Assembly: GCA_947458545.1 (NCBI GenBank)
Contig: CANGYH010000001.1
Coordinates: forward strand, 248,001 to 312,000
DNA: 64,000 nucleotides
Source: Cytophagaceae bacterium
GTDB lineage: Bacteria > Bacteroidota > Bacteroidia > Cytophagales > Flexibacteraceae
Reading direction: 5' to 3'
Below, in pieces: positions 35,223 through 43,206 of the stretch. Position 1 is the first letter of the stretch. Each line of letters starts with the position of its first letter. Below the pieces are notes generated by a model. That model was given only the letters and a program-made list of their open reading frames with translations. It was not told the DNA's origin and searched no databases. Made by a program: the position numbers and the translations under genes.

Positions 35223-36260
35223 TTATGCCCCCGGTTGGTGGCCAAAAGCGTAAGACAGGTTGATGTAGTTGCCTCCCCCCGAGCTTGAAACAAACATGTG
35301 GGTATAGTCTAGCTGTAGTTTCTTTAGCTTTAGGCCTAGGCCAAAACTATAGCCTGCAGCCCCGGCAGCTCCTTCGGCAAGCTTCATCTCTTTACGCAGC
35401 AGGTGGTTGTATCCGCCGCGGGCCAATACGCTTTTGCCTAGCGACAGCTCTGCCCCAATGGCCACATGCCTAAACAGTTTTTCAGACCATGGTTTGCGCT
35501 GGGGCTGCTGCTGGCCGCTTGGGTCTATCACAACGTTGTAGCGTGGATCTAGGTAAACGATGTCCCAACGCTGCAGCTGCTGCGTAGTGACAAAGAACCG
35601 TACCGGCATGTGCTCAAACTTATAGGAGGCCCCGGCATTGATCTGAAAGGGCCAGGCCCTATCTGCATTTGGTGTAAATCTTTGGAGGGTTGCTCCCATG
35701 TTTTGCAGGCAGAGGCCTGCCGTCAGGTTCTTTTTCGGGTGCTTGTAAGAGAAGCCAATGTCTGCCCCTAGCCCAAAGCTGTTGTAGGCTTCGATGCTGC
35801 TTCCTGCAAGTTTCAGGTTTGCACCATACCTAAAGGGCCCCAGAGCCCGGTTGTAATTGAAGGTAGCCACGTAAGCATTGGCCCTGAAGGTGCCCGTAGC
35901 ATTACCTGCCGGATCGTAGCCTGCAAAGGTGCCATAGTCAATAAACTGAACGGCTGCACCAGCGGTACCCTGCCAAGCATCTGCCATGGCCGCTGCCGAA
36001 CTATACCTAAAACGCCCCCCAAAAGGATTGTAGCCTACGGATGCGATGCCCTTGCTGGCATGGCCGGCCGGGTTGTGCAACATGGCCGCGGCGTCTTCGG
36101 TACCGTTTTGCGGTAACAGCCCGCCAAGTGCCGCAGCTTTGGCCGTGGGCGCAATACCCAAAAAGGCGTAACCAACTGTGCCCCCTAATTGAGCAAACGA
36201 CTGCTTGCCCATTGCCAAGAGCAGCATCAGATACAACCAGACCTTCCCAAGCGTTTTCAA
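35223..36260 (-). CDS. porQ: Type IX secretion system PorQ-like outer-membrane protein
   Basis: A 345-residue outer-membrane barrel of the PorV/PorQ family. Signal peptide (about 1-24, QSFAQ), then LGGTVGYAFLGIAPTAKAAALGGLLPQNGTEDAAAMLHNPAG, the family signature, followed by beta-strands ending YINLSYAFGH. PorQ is needed for type IX secretion and sorting. The start is TTG 36260, as no in-frame ATG gives the signal peptide. The window also encodes proteins carrying T9SS sorting tails (43.2 and probably 45.9 kb), so the machinery and cargo occur together in this genome. Confidence 0.82.
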   Translation of the reverse strand: MKTLGKVWLYLMLLLAMGKQSFAQLGGTVGYAFLGIAPTAKAAALGGLLPQNGTEDAAAMLHNPAGHASKGIASVGYNPFGGRFRYSSAAAMADAWQGTAGAAVQFIDYGTFAGYDPAGNATGTFRANAYVATFNYNRALGPFRYGANLKLAGSSIEAYNSFGLGADIGFSYKHPKKNLTAGLCLQNMGATLQRFTPNADRAWPFQINAGASYKFEHMPVRFFVTTQQLQRWDIVYLDPRYNVVIDPSGQQQPQRKPWSEKLFRHVAIGAELSLGKSVLARGGYNHLLRKEMKLAEGAAGAAGYSFGLGLKLKKLQLDYTHMFVSSSGGGNYINLSYAFGHQPGA

Positions 36261-36298
36261 TCGATGCTCAAACGAATTTGATTCTGGTTTAATGTTCG

Positions 36299-38728
36299 CT
36301 ATTTTTTGGGCTTCTTGGATGGAGCTTTCTTGGCAGTTTTCGGTTTAGCAGTCTTAGCAGGCTTTTTAGCAGTTGCTTTGGTTTCAGAAGCCGCCTTTTT
36401 AGCAAATCGACCACGGCCGGCGGGCTTGTCTTTTTGCTCTTCTGCCAGCTTTAGCACGTCTGCATAGGTTAATGCCGCAGCATCTTGCCCCTTGGGAATC
36501 TTGAGGTTACGGCCGCTCATGGCCACATAGGGCCCCCATCGTCCGTTTAGCACCTGGCACTCGGCGTTTTCGGTAAACGTCTTGATAACCTTGTTGGCAT
36601 CTGCCAATAGCTTGGCTTCGATAATCTCCTGTGCTCGGGCCAACGTTACCTCCAATGGGCTCTCGCCTGCGGGAATGCTAAAGAACTTACCCTGAAATTT
36701 TAGATAAGGCCCAAACCTGCCTGCCGCCGCTATTATGGGCTCGCCCTCTATTGCACCTACTGTGCGGGGGAGCTTGAAGAGGTCTAGAGCCTCTTCAAGG
36801 GTAATCGTATCCAGGCGCTGGTCTTTGCGCAGGCTGGCAAACTGAAGCTTTTCTTCACTTTCCGTATCGCCAATCTGCACCATCGGGCCAAAACGTCCAA
36901 GCCGTACGCTAACGCGTAGGCCTGTTTCTGGGTGCAAGCCTAGCTCGCGGTTAGAACTTACGCTGGCGCGATCTACTTGGTCGGCAGATTCTACCTGGGG
37001 GTGAAAATCCTGGTAGAAGCCTGCAATCATTTTGCCCCACTCCGTGTGGCCTTCTGCAATTTCGTCCAGCTCCTTTTCGATGTTTGCCGTAAAAGAATAG
37101 TCAACAATGTCCTTGAACTGATCTACCAGAAAGTCGTTGACAACACGGCCTACATCGGTCGGAAAAAGCTTGTTTTTCTCAGCGCCGACCATCTCTACAC
37201 CTTCTTTCCGCCCGATGGCCTGCCCAGCAAGTTCAAGCTCTACATATGGCCGGGGCTTGCCTTCGCGGGTCTCTTTTACAACATACTCCCGGTCAAGAAT
37301 GGTGCTGATCGTTGGTGCATACGTAGATGGGCGCCCAATGCCAAGCTCTTCCATCTTTTTTACCAGGCTTGCCTCCGTGTAGCGGGCTGGCGGCCTGGTA
37401 AAGCGCTCTTTGGCAATCAACTGTTGGCGTTGCAGTACTTCTCCGGCTACCAGTTTGGGCAACAATGCAGAGCCTGCCGCCTCGTCTTCTGTGTCATTAC
37501 TTTCCACATACACCTTCATGAAGCCCTCAAAAAGCACCACCTCTCCATTAGCAACAAACTTGGCGCTATGAGGGCCTTGCCCTGTTTTTGGCAGTATATC
37601 AATGTCGGCTGTGGTGCGCTCAAGCCGAGCGTCGCTCATCTGGCTGGCTAGCGCCCGTTTGTAGATTAAGTCGTATAGCCGCTGTTGATTACGGTCTGCA
37701 CCTGCTTCTGGCTCGTTAAAATTCGTGGGTCTGATGGCCTCGTGCGCTTCTTGTGCAGACTCGTTTTTGGTCTTGAACCTACGGTTTTGCACAAACTCAT
37801 CTCCATACTGGCGCCTGATGGCAGCCGAAGCCGCGGCAATGGCCTCTTCGCCGAGGTTAACAGAGTCGGTACGCATGTAGCTGATTTTACCCGCTTCGTA
37901 GAGCTTTTGAGCGATAGACATCGTCAGCCCCGGGGGGAAGCTCAGCTTCCGGCTGGCTTCTTGTTGCAGTGTACTAGTCGTAAAGGGAGGGGCAGGCGTC
38001 CGCTTAGCGGGTTTGGTCTCTACTGCAGACACTACAAAGTCTGCGCTTTGGCAAATCTCGAGCAGGCGTTGGGCCTCCTGCTCGTTTTCTAGCCTGGTAT
38101 TCAGCTCTGCGCCAAAGGGCTTCTGCTGGCTGTTGATAAACCGTGCCGAGGCTTTGAAGTACGACTTGGCATTATGGCTTTCAATCTCACGCTCTCTGTC
38201 TACCACCAACCGCACGGCCACCGATTGCACACGGCCTGCCGATAGCCCACGTTGAATCTTTTTCCACAATACAGGGCTTAGTTCAAAGCCTACCAGCCTG
38301 TCTAGCACGCGGCGGGCCTGTTGTGCATTCACCAGGTTAAGGTTAATCAGCCGAGGCTGCTCTATGGCACGTTGAATGGCAGATTTAGTGATTTCTCTGA
38401 AGACGATCCGTGGCGTGGTCTTTTCGTCTAGCCCTAAAGCCTGGGCCAGGTGCCAACTGATGGCCTCACCCTCGCGGTCGTCGTCAGTGGCTAGCCATAC
38501 GGTGTCGGCCTTCTTTGCTAACTCCTTTAACTGCCTGATTACGTCAACCTTATCTTTGGTTACCTCATATACGGGTTGAAACCCGTTTTCGATATCTATA
38601 GCTTTGTTGCCTTTGGGCAAATCACGCACGTGGCCCATGCTAGACTTCACTACGAAGTCTTTGCCTAGATAGCCTTCAATGGTTTTTGCCTTAGCAGGAG
38701 ACTCTACGATAACCAGGTTTTTAGACAT
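36299..38728 (-). CDS. topA: DNA topoisomerase I (type IA)
   Basis: Relaxes negative supercoils. Seen: Toprim domain with VESPAKAKTIEGYLG (residues about 6-20) and DDDREGEAISWH, the decatenation core with the catalytic tyrosine in KISYMRTDSVN (about residue 290), and C-terminal topoisomerase-Trp-like/zinc-free repeats (RFGPMVQIGD, AAGRFGPYLKFQGKFFSIP, GRWGPYVAMSGRNLKIPKG). The C-terminus ends in a Lys/Ala/Pro-rich tail (about 775-809) that may bind DNA non-specifically. No cysteine zinc fingers are evident, as is common in Bacteroidota. Monocistronic. Confidence 0.96.
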   Translation of the reverse strand: MSKNLVIVESPAKAKTIEGYLGKDFVVKSSMGHVRDLPKGNKAIDIENGFQPVYEVTKDKVDVIRQLKELAKKADTVWLATDDDREGEAISWHLAQALGLDEKTTPRIVFREITKSAIQRAIEQPRLINLNLVNAQQARRVLDRLVGFELSPVLWKKIQRGLSAGRVQSVAVRLVVDREREIESHNAKSYFKASARFINSQQKPFGAELNTRLENEQEAQRLLEICQSADFVVSAVETKPAKRTPAPPFTTSTLQQEASRKLSFPPGLTMSIAQKLYEAGKISYMRTDSVNLGEEAIAAASAAIRRQYGDEFVQNRRFKTKNESAQEAHEAIRPTNFNEPEAGADRNQQRLYDLIYKRALASQMSDARLERTTADIDILPKTGQGPHSAKFVANGEVVLFEGFMKVYVESNDTEDEAAGSALLPKLVAGEVLQRQQLIAKERFTRPPARYTEASLVKKMEELGIGRPSTYAPTISTILDREYVVKETREGKPRPYVELELAGQAIGRKEGVEMVGAEKNKLFPTDVGRVVNDFLVDQFKDIVDYSFTANIEKELDEIAEGHTEWGKMIAGFYQDFHPQVESADQVDRASVSSNRELGLHPETGLRVSVRLGRFGPMVQIGDTESEEKLQFASLRKDQRLDTITLEEALDLFKLPRTVGAIEGEPIIAAAGRFGPYLKFQGKFFSIPAGESPLEVTLARAQEIIEAKLLADANKVIKTFTENAECQVLNGRWGPYVAMSGRNLKIPKGQDAAALTYADVLKLAEEQKDKPAGRGRFAKKAASETKATAKKPAKTAKPKTAKKAPSKKPKK

Positions 38729-38955
38729 AAAAAAGACTGCGCCTGCGCTCAGGCCTATGTTGACCTATGCGCCAAACAAGCGAATCTGGCAGCAATGTTC
38801 GCATGGCCGGTCTCAATAACCCAAACCGGGTAGCTATGGGATTACCTATTGAAAGGCTCCAAGGTACCTAACGGTCAAAGGGGTATTGCGTAAAGTGCCT
38901 TTACATATAGGTATGTACTAGGGCTTGTATTTACCTTGGCAGCCTAATCAATTAC

Positions 38956-39426
38956 ATGAAGACACTGCTGATTTTAAGGCATGGCCAGGCCTCGCCAGCT
39001 GATAAGGATACGCCCAGAGACTATGACCGCGCCTTAACACCCCGCGGCATAGAAGAAGCTCAGGACGCCGGCTTGGTGGCTAAGGCCTTCTTTACCGGGA
39101 AAACTTTAGTGATTGCCTCTGCTGCCTTACGCACCGCACAGACCGCGCAATGGTTCTTGCATGCCTTTGGGCACGCAGATCTTGAAACTCGAGAGCTCCT
39201 GTACCACGCAAGCCCTTCAGATTGGCTAGAGCAGCTCTTTGGCTGCCCTGAAGACTTGGCCCATGTTGTTTTCGTTGGACATAACCCGGCTGTTTCAGAG
39301 TTGTGCACCCAGCTTTCTGGCAAGACGCTAGACTTGCCCACAGGTGGGTTTGCTGCCTTTTCTGCCCCAAATGCGCCTTGGACAGAATTGCATGCATCAG
39401 ACTGGCGTCTGTTTGTACCTGCTTAA
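38956..39426 (+). CDS. SixA-like histidine phosphatase
   Basis: A 156-residue single-domain phosphohistidine phosphatase of the SixA branch of the histidine phosphatase superfamily. Seen: the catalytic LRHGQASPADKDTPRDYDRALTPRGIEEA, the AALRTAQTAQ segment, and the second His in VFVGHNPAVSEL. SixA can dephosphorylate phosphorelay proteins; in Bacteroidota the role is not established. It stands alone, 106 bp before the MerR gene. Confidence 0.85.
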   Translation: MKTLLILRHGQASPADKDTPRDYDRALTPRGIEEAQDAGLVAKAFFTGKTLVIASAALRTAQTAQWFLHAFGHADLETRELLYHASPSDWLEQLFGCPEDLAHVVFVGHNPAVSELCTQLSGKTLDLPTGGFAAFSAPNAPWTELHASDWRLFVPA

Positions 39427-39532
39427 ACCTAAAGTTTAGATTTATTTCAACCTATCGCTGATTTACAGGCTATATAATGCTTTTGACTGAATCTGAAGTT
39501 TAATCTTTGCAAGCCAGTGAGCAGTTACTGAA

Positions 39533-39871
39533 ATGGCGACAGAGACACTTGATAAACTATACTATACCATTGGGGAGGTAGCAAGTTTACTTTCCATATC
39601 CACCTCCAAGATTCGTTTCTGGGAGGGTGAGTTCGACCACCTACGCCCAAAGAAAAATGCCCGCGGAGACCGTCGCTATACCCAAAAAGACATCGAGGCC
39701 ATCAGGCAGATTGTGCATTTGGTAAAAGAGAAAGGTTATACCCTGCAAGGAGCCAAAGATTATCTAGGCTCCCGCTCGGACAGCCGGCGCCAAGAGACCA
39801 TTCAGGCATTGGAAGACGTTAAACGATTTTTGTTGGAGATTCAAGCGCGTTTGCCTCAAAGCAAGGCTTAA
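39533..39871 (+). CDS. MerR-family transcriptional regulator
   Basis: A 112-residue regulator: an N-terminal winged helix-turn-helix of the MerR type (YYTIGEVASLLSISTSKIRFWEGEFDHLRPKKNARGDRRYTQKDIEAI), followed by a dimerisation helix (about residues 75-112). No metal- or ligand-binding C-terminal domain is visible, so the effector is unknown. Small MerR proteins of this kind are conserved in Bacteroidota. It is followed by dprA after 14 bp; co-transcription is likely. Confidence 0.85.
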   Translation: MATETLDKLYYTIGEVASLLSISTSKIRFWEGEFDHLRPKKNARGDRRYTQKDIEAIRQIVHLVKEKGYTLQGAKDYLGSRSDSRRQETIQALEDVKRFLLEIQARLPQSKA

Positions 39872-39885
39872 CTACCCTCTATGTC

Positions 39886-41004
39886 ATGTCTGACCCCATC
39901 ATCCAGGGTTGTATTGCACTTACCCATGTAACAGGCATAGGCTCAGTAACCGCCAGGCGGCTGCTTGCGCACTTTCCTGACCCCAGCGAAATTTTTAAGA
40001 TTCCCAAGGGTAAACTTTTGCAGGTAGAAGGGGTAGGGCAGGTGCTAGCCACAGCCCTCAAAGAAGAGGGCACAGCTGCCCTCAAGAAGGCAGAAGAGGT
40101 GATGCGCCAATGCGCAGACCGTAAAATCACCATTCTGACGCTCGGGCAAGAGGGGTACCCATCTAGGCTAAAGGAGATACCTGATGCACCCATCGTACTT
40201 TACACGGCGGGCCAGGCAGAACAAGAACCCAAACGCTCTCTCGCCATCGTTGGGACGCGTAAGAATACCGCCTATGGCAAAAGGATCACCCAAGACGTTG
40301 TCCATGCCTTAAAAGAGGCTGATGTTACCATCGTATCTGGCCTTGCCTTTGGAATTGACACCTATGCACACAGAGCTGCGCTAGACTGTGGCCTTCCAAC
40401 ATTTGCAGTTTTGGCCACGCCTTTGGATAAGGTATATCCAGCCCAAAACCGTGAGCTGGCCATTGAAATCTTCAAACGGGGTAGGCTGTACTCTGAATAT
40501 GCACCTACCTCGCCTGTAGATGCGCGCAATTTTCCGATGCGGAACCGCATCATTGCAGGCCTTTCCGATGCCACCTTGGTAATAGAGGCTGGCGAGTCTG
40601 GTGGAGCATTGATAACTGCAACCTTGGCTCAAGATTACGACAGAGAGGTATTTGCCGTGCCCGGCAGGCTTGGCGATGCCGCCTCTGTGGGGTGCTTGAA
40701 CCTTATTGCCGACAACAAAGCCGCTGTTTTTACATCTGTAGATGCCATGCTGTTGGCGCTTGGGTGGGAGGGAGGCTTTCAAACACCCAAAGCCGGCACA
40801 CAGCTACCGGCCAGCCTGAACGCCACAGAAAGGCAATTGATGGAGACACTCCTCACCACGGGCGGGCTTCATATAGATGAGTTAAGCGTACGGACGGGCG
40901 TTGGGTTAAACGTTTTGGCGGGTATTCTGCTTAAGCTAGAGTTCGACGGCTTAGTTAAGCCGATGCCTGGCAAGCGCTTTGCACCTGCAATGGCAATTCT
41001 TTAA
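39886..41004 (+). CDS. dprA: DNA-processing protein DprA
   Basis: Binds single-stranded DNA and loads RecA during natural transformation. Seen: an N-terminal HhH-like region (LTHVTGIGSVTARRLLAHF, VEGVGQVLATALKEEG), the Rossmann-like core with the SLAIVGTRKNTAYGKRIT motif, GLAFGIDTYAHRAAL, FPMRNRIIAGLSDATLVIEAGESGGALITA and the PGRLGDAASVGCLNLI loop, then a C-terminal winged helix (LSVRTGVGLNVLAGILLKLEFDGLV). 372 residues is normal. Confidence 0.94.
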   Translation: MSDPIIQGCIALTHVTGIGSVTARRLLAHFPDPSEIFKIPKGKLLQVEGVGQVLATALKEEGTAALKKAEEVMRQCADRKITILTLGQEGYPSRLKEIPDAPIVLYTAGQAEQEPKRSLAIVGTRKNTAYGKRITQDVVHALKEADVTIVSGLAFGIDTYAHRAALDCGLPTFAVLATPLDKVYPAQNRELAIEIFKRGRLYSEYAPTSPVDARNFPMRNRIIAGLSDATLVIEAGESGGALITATLAQDYDREVFAVPGRLGDAASVGCLNLIADNKAAVFTSVDAMLLALGWEGGFQTPKAGTQLPASLNATERQLMETLLTTGGLHIDELSVRTGVGLNVLAGILLKLEFDGLVKPMPGKRFAPAMAIL

Positions 41005-41034
41005 CCCAGGTACAATCAACTAGTCTTAGGTTAG

Positions 41035-42213
41035 GTGGCAGCCGATAATCCATATTCAATCTTAGGCGTATCTACGCAGGCTACCGACGCAGAAATTAAG
41101 GCAGCCTATAAGCGGCTTGCCTTTAAGCATCACCCAGACCGTAACAAGGGTTCGCTGGCCCATACCGAACAGTTTAAGCGTATTGTGGCCGCTTATGCCA
41201 TACTCGCAGACCCGCACAGCCGCGCACGATACGATAGGCAATTTGGAGCCTGGAGCCCAAACCTGGCATCTGCGCAGCATGGTTCTGCCAATGGGAATGG
41301 CCCAGCATACCAAGGCCCAAGCCCTTACGGTGGGCGGTACACAGGGTATGACCCATTCTCTGGTTATGGGGGCGCTCGGGATGGGGCAGGTGCTCCGCCC
41401 CCAAGGGTACGCAGATATACTTACCCGACGGCACACCAAATCTTCATTGCATTAACCTTGTTGGCTTGCTGTGTGATGGTAAGCCTGTGGTTTGGCACGC
41501 TGATGAACCGTAACACTGCCAAAAACCGGTTGGCCGAAGGTGATTTTATCGGAGCTTTGGAATACGACAGTACATACGGCGAAGCCTGGTTTGCGCTTGG
41601 CCAGCGGCTTGCCAAGGTTGGGCGGTATGAGGGTGCCTTGAGCCACATGCACCGTGCCATCGCCTTAACAGAAGATTATCCGGCCTCGTGGCTCTACCAA
41701 AAGGGTAGGGTAGAAGAGCAACTGGGATCTATATCTCAAGCCAAAGCTAGCTACAGGTCGGCCCTGCAGGGTATGGACAATCAGCAAGAACCGGCCATCC
41801 TAGACTCTGCCGCCTTGCGGCTGGCTCGTTTGGAGTTGCAAAATCACCTGCGGGCAGATACCGCTTCTGTACTATTGAGCCGCCTATCACCCAGTGCCAA
41901 GCAATTAGCTTCAGCTTACTATTTGCGTGGCCTTGCTGCCTATTATTTGGGGCAGTATTCCAGCAGCATCAACCTCTTGCAGCGCTCTGCAGACTCGCTC
42001 TACCTCGCCGGGGCATCGTATTTCTACTTAGGCCAAGCCTATTGGGCAACGGCAGATACAGCCATGGCCTGCAAAGCATGGGACATTGCACTAACCTCTG
42101 GAGACTTGCGCGGCGACAGCCTGATGCGGCTTCGCTGTACCTTTACGCCGCAGTCGCCCGAAGGGCCAGTGCCATACACCATCCATGTCCAACAGTCTAG
42201 ATCCACGCATTAA
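41035..42213 (+). CDS. DnaJ-domain membrane protein with C-terminal TPR-like repeats
   Basis: A 392-residue protein: J domain at the N-terminus (NPYSILGVSTQATDAEIKAAYKRLAFKHHPDRNK, HPD motif intact), a Gly/Tyr/Pro-rich linker (about 85-130), one membrane segment (about 138-160, QIFIALTLLACCVMVSLWFG), then a TPR-like helical domain (about 180-365, AWFALGQRLAKVGRYEGALSHMHRAIALT). The J domain should stimulate DnaK, and the TPR part would then lie on the periplasmic side. Client unknown. Start is GTG 41035, 31 bp after dprA. Its end overlaps the PaaB-like gene by 29 bp. Confidence 0.8.
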   Translation: MAADNPYSILGVSTQATDAEIKAAYKRLAFKHHPDRNKGSLAHTEQFKRIVAAYAILADPHSRARYDRQFGAWSPNLASAQHGSANGNGPAYQGPSPYGGRYTGYDPFSGYGGARDGAGAPPPRVRRYTYPTAHQIFIALTLLACCVMVSLWFGTLMNRNTAKNRLAEGDFIGALEYDSTYGEAWFALGQRLAKVGRYEGALSHMHRAIALTEDYPASWLYQKGRVEEQLGSISQAKASYRSALQGMDNQQEPAILDSAALRLARLELQNHLRADTASVLLSRLSPSAKQLASAYYLRGLAAYYLGQYSSSINLLQRSADSLYLAGASYFYLGQAYWATADTAMACKAWDIALTSGDLRGDSLMRLRCTFTPQSPEGPVPYTIHVQQSRSTH

Positions 42214-42787
42214 CAGGCTGGGCCTGCAGCCCGCAGGTGCCGACTTTAAATACGCCAGCTACGAGGGCTTACCCTACGAGATTTTTTGGATTCCTAAGCC
42301 AGGCAAGCCTTACGAGCACGTAGGTATTATGCACGCTGCAGATTTGGATTTGGCATTGATCTACGCAAAAGAGCAGTTTAGCCGCCGGGGGGGCAATTGC
42401 TACGGCTTGTTGAGCATTAACTCAGAAGCGATCTGGGCAAGCGCCGTTACCGAGGCTGGCGCCAATGCCTTCGACCAGTTGGCAGGCATGCCCTTAGAGG
42501 CGTGGTTGGGGCAAAAACTCCTTGTTTTCGGGCTTAAGAAGCGAGGCAAGCAGCACTTGCTTTTGGGTGAGGCCATAGGAGGCCATGCCGCCGAGGTGTT
42601 TAGCCAGATTGCTGCCTTGCGGACTGACCCATGTCTGAATGTTTGGGTAGTGCCAGCCGTAGAGACCTCTACCCTTGAGGCAGGACCAGAGGGCCTATGG
42701 CAGACACTCCACGAAAAACAATACCGTGAGGCGACGGCCTACAAATCAGCCGATAAAATCAAGGCTTTTGTTGACAGTAGAAAGTAG
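42185..42787 (+). CDS. Tandem PaaB-like domain protein (putative phenylacetyl-CoA epoxidase subunit PaaB)
   Basis: About 200 residues. The first half (YEIFWIPKPGKPYEHVGIMHAADLDLALIYAKEQFSRRGG) and the second half (VFGLKKRGKQHLLLGEAIGGHAAEVFSQIAAL ... NVWVVPA) each resemble the small PaaB fold (K/H-x-VG-x-x-HA-D ... IWVVPS), so this appears to be a duplicated PaaB-like protein. PaaB is a structural subunit of the PaaABCE epoxidase complex. The gene follows the DnaJ-TPR gene with a 29-bp overlap, and is 25 kb from paaC-paaD. Assignment is by eye and tentative; the C-terminal DSRK tail continues into the riboswitch region. Confidence 0.55.
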   Translation: MSNSLDPRINRLGLQPAGADFKYASYEGLPYEIFWIPKPGKPYEHVGIMHAADLDLALIYAKEQFSRRGGNCYGLLSINSEAIWASAVTEAGANAFDQLAGMPLEAWLGQKLLVFGLKKRGKQHLLLGEAIGGHAAEVFSQIAALRTDPCLNVWVVPAVETSTLEAGPEGLWQTLHEKQYREATAYKSADKIKAFVDSRK

Positions 42788-42819
42788 AAAGTAGGTGCAT
42801 TTTCTAGACACACTGCGGG

Positions 42820-42827
42820 TATATTTG
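42820..42827 (+). promoter_or_regulatory. Promoter -7 element of the cobalamin operon
   Basis: TATATTTG fits the Bacteroidota -7 consensus and sits 10-15 bp upstream of the aptamer. A TTTC about 16 bp upstream could be a weak -33. The mRNA would start directly before the riboswitch. Confidence 0.6.
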
Positions 42828-42837
42828 TGCCCGAAAC

Positions 42838-43045
42838 CGTTTGGTAGCTGAGCCTTTACAGTCTCAGCTTTAAAAGGGAACCCCGTGCAAGACGGGGGCT
42901 GTACCCGCAACTGTGAGCTTCTCAGTGCCTCTATGGCTCTGAAAATAGGCTGCCCAATTAGGCCACTGCCATGTCGGAAAATTCCGACAAAAGGTGGGAA
43001 GGCCGGGCGCCAAGCCTGAAGCAAGCCAGGAGACCTGCCAACGCG
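42838..43045 (+). promoter_or_regulatory. Cobalamin riboswitch
   Basis: The conserved cobalamin aptamer is readable: AAAAGGGAACCCCGTGCAAG with the ACGGGGGCTGTACCCGCAACTGTGA core, GCCACTGCC, GGTGGGAAGGCCGGG, and the B12 box GCCAGGAGACCTGCC near 43026. It lies in the only long non-coding stretch of the window (42788-43206) and heads an operon with a TonB receptor and a BtuG-like protein. On cobalamin binding it should reduce expression. The variable stem between GCCACTG and GGGAAGG is formed by the TGTCGGAA/TTCCGACA palindrome. After the aptamer CCTGGCTT (43057-43064) can pair with AAGCCAGG of the B12 box, a possible expression platform. Confidence 0.93.
42972..42989. repeat. Palindrome copy within the riboswitch variable stem (TGTCGGAA-AA-TTCCGACA)
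   Basis: 8-bp arms around AA. It is the exact reverse complement of the copy in the parB-like gene, and matches the core arms of the parA upstream palindrome. In RNA it forms the peripheral stem between the GCCACTG and GGGAAGG elements of the riboswitch. Confidence 0.75.
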
Positions 43046-43206
43046 TTGTCTTTCCACCTGGCTTCGGGAATAAAGCTAACGGTTGGCCCATACATGCCGG
43101 ACATTCTGCTCCGTTGAGCAAGGATGGTTCATATACTTGCTCGCAGAGCAAACCGGTGTTATTGGCTATCTGTCTTTACCGGGGTCTCATCTAGGCTTTC
43201 TCTAGA

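Noticed and set aside
42771-42796. Short AGTAGAAAGTAGAAAGTAGG repeat at the end of the PaaB-like gene
   Set aside because: Only two to three short units; too small to indicate a functional repeat or CRISPR.
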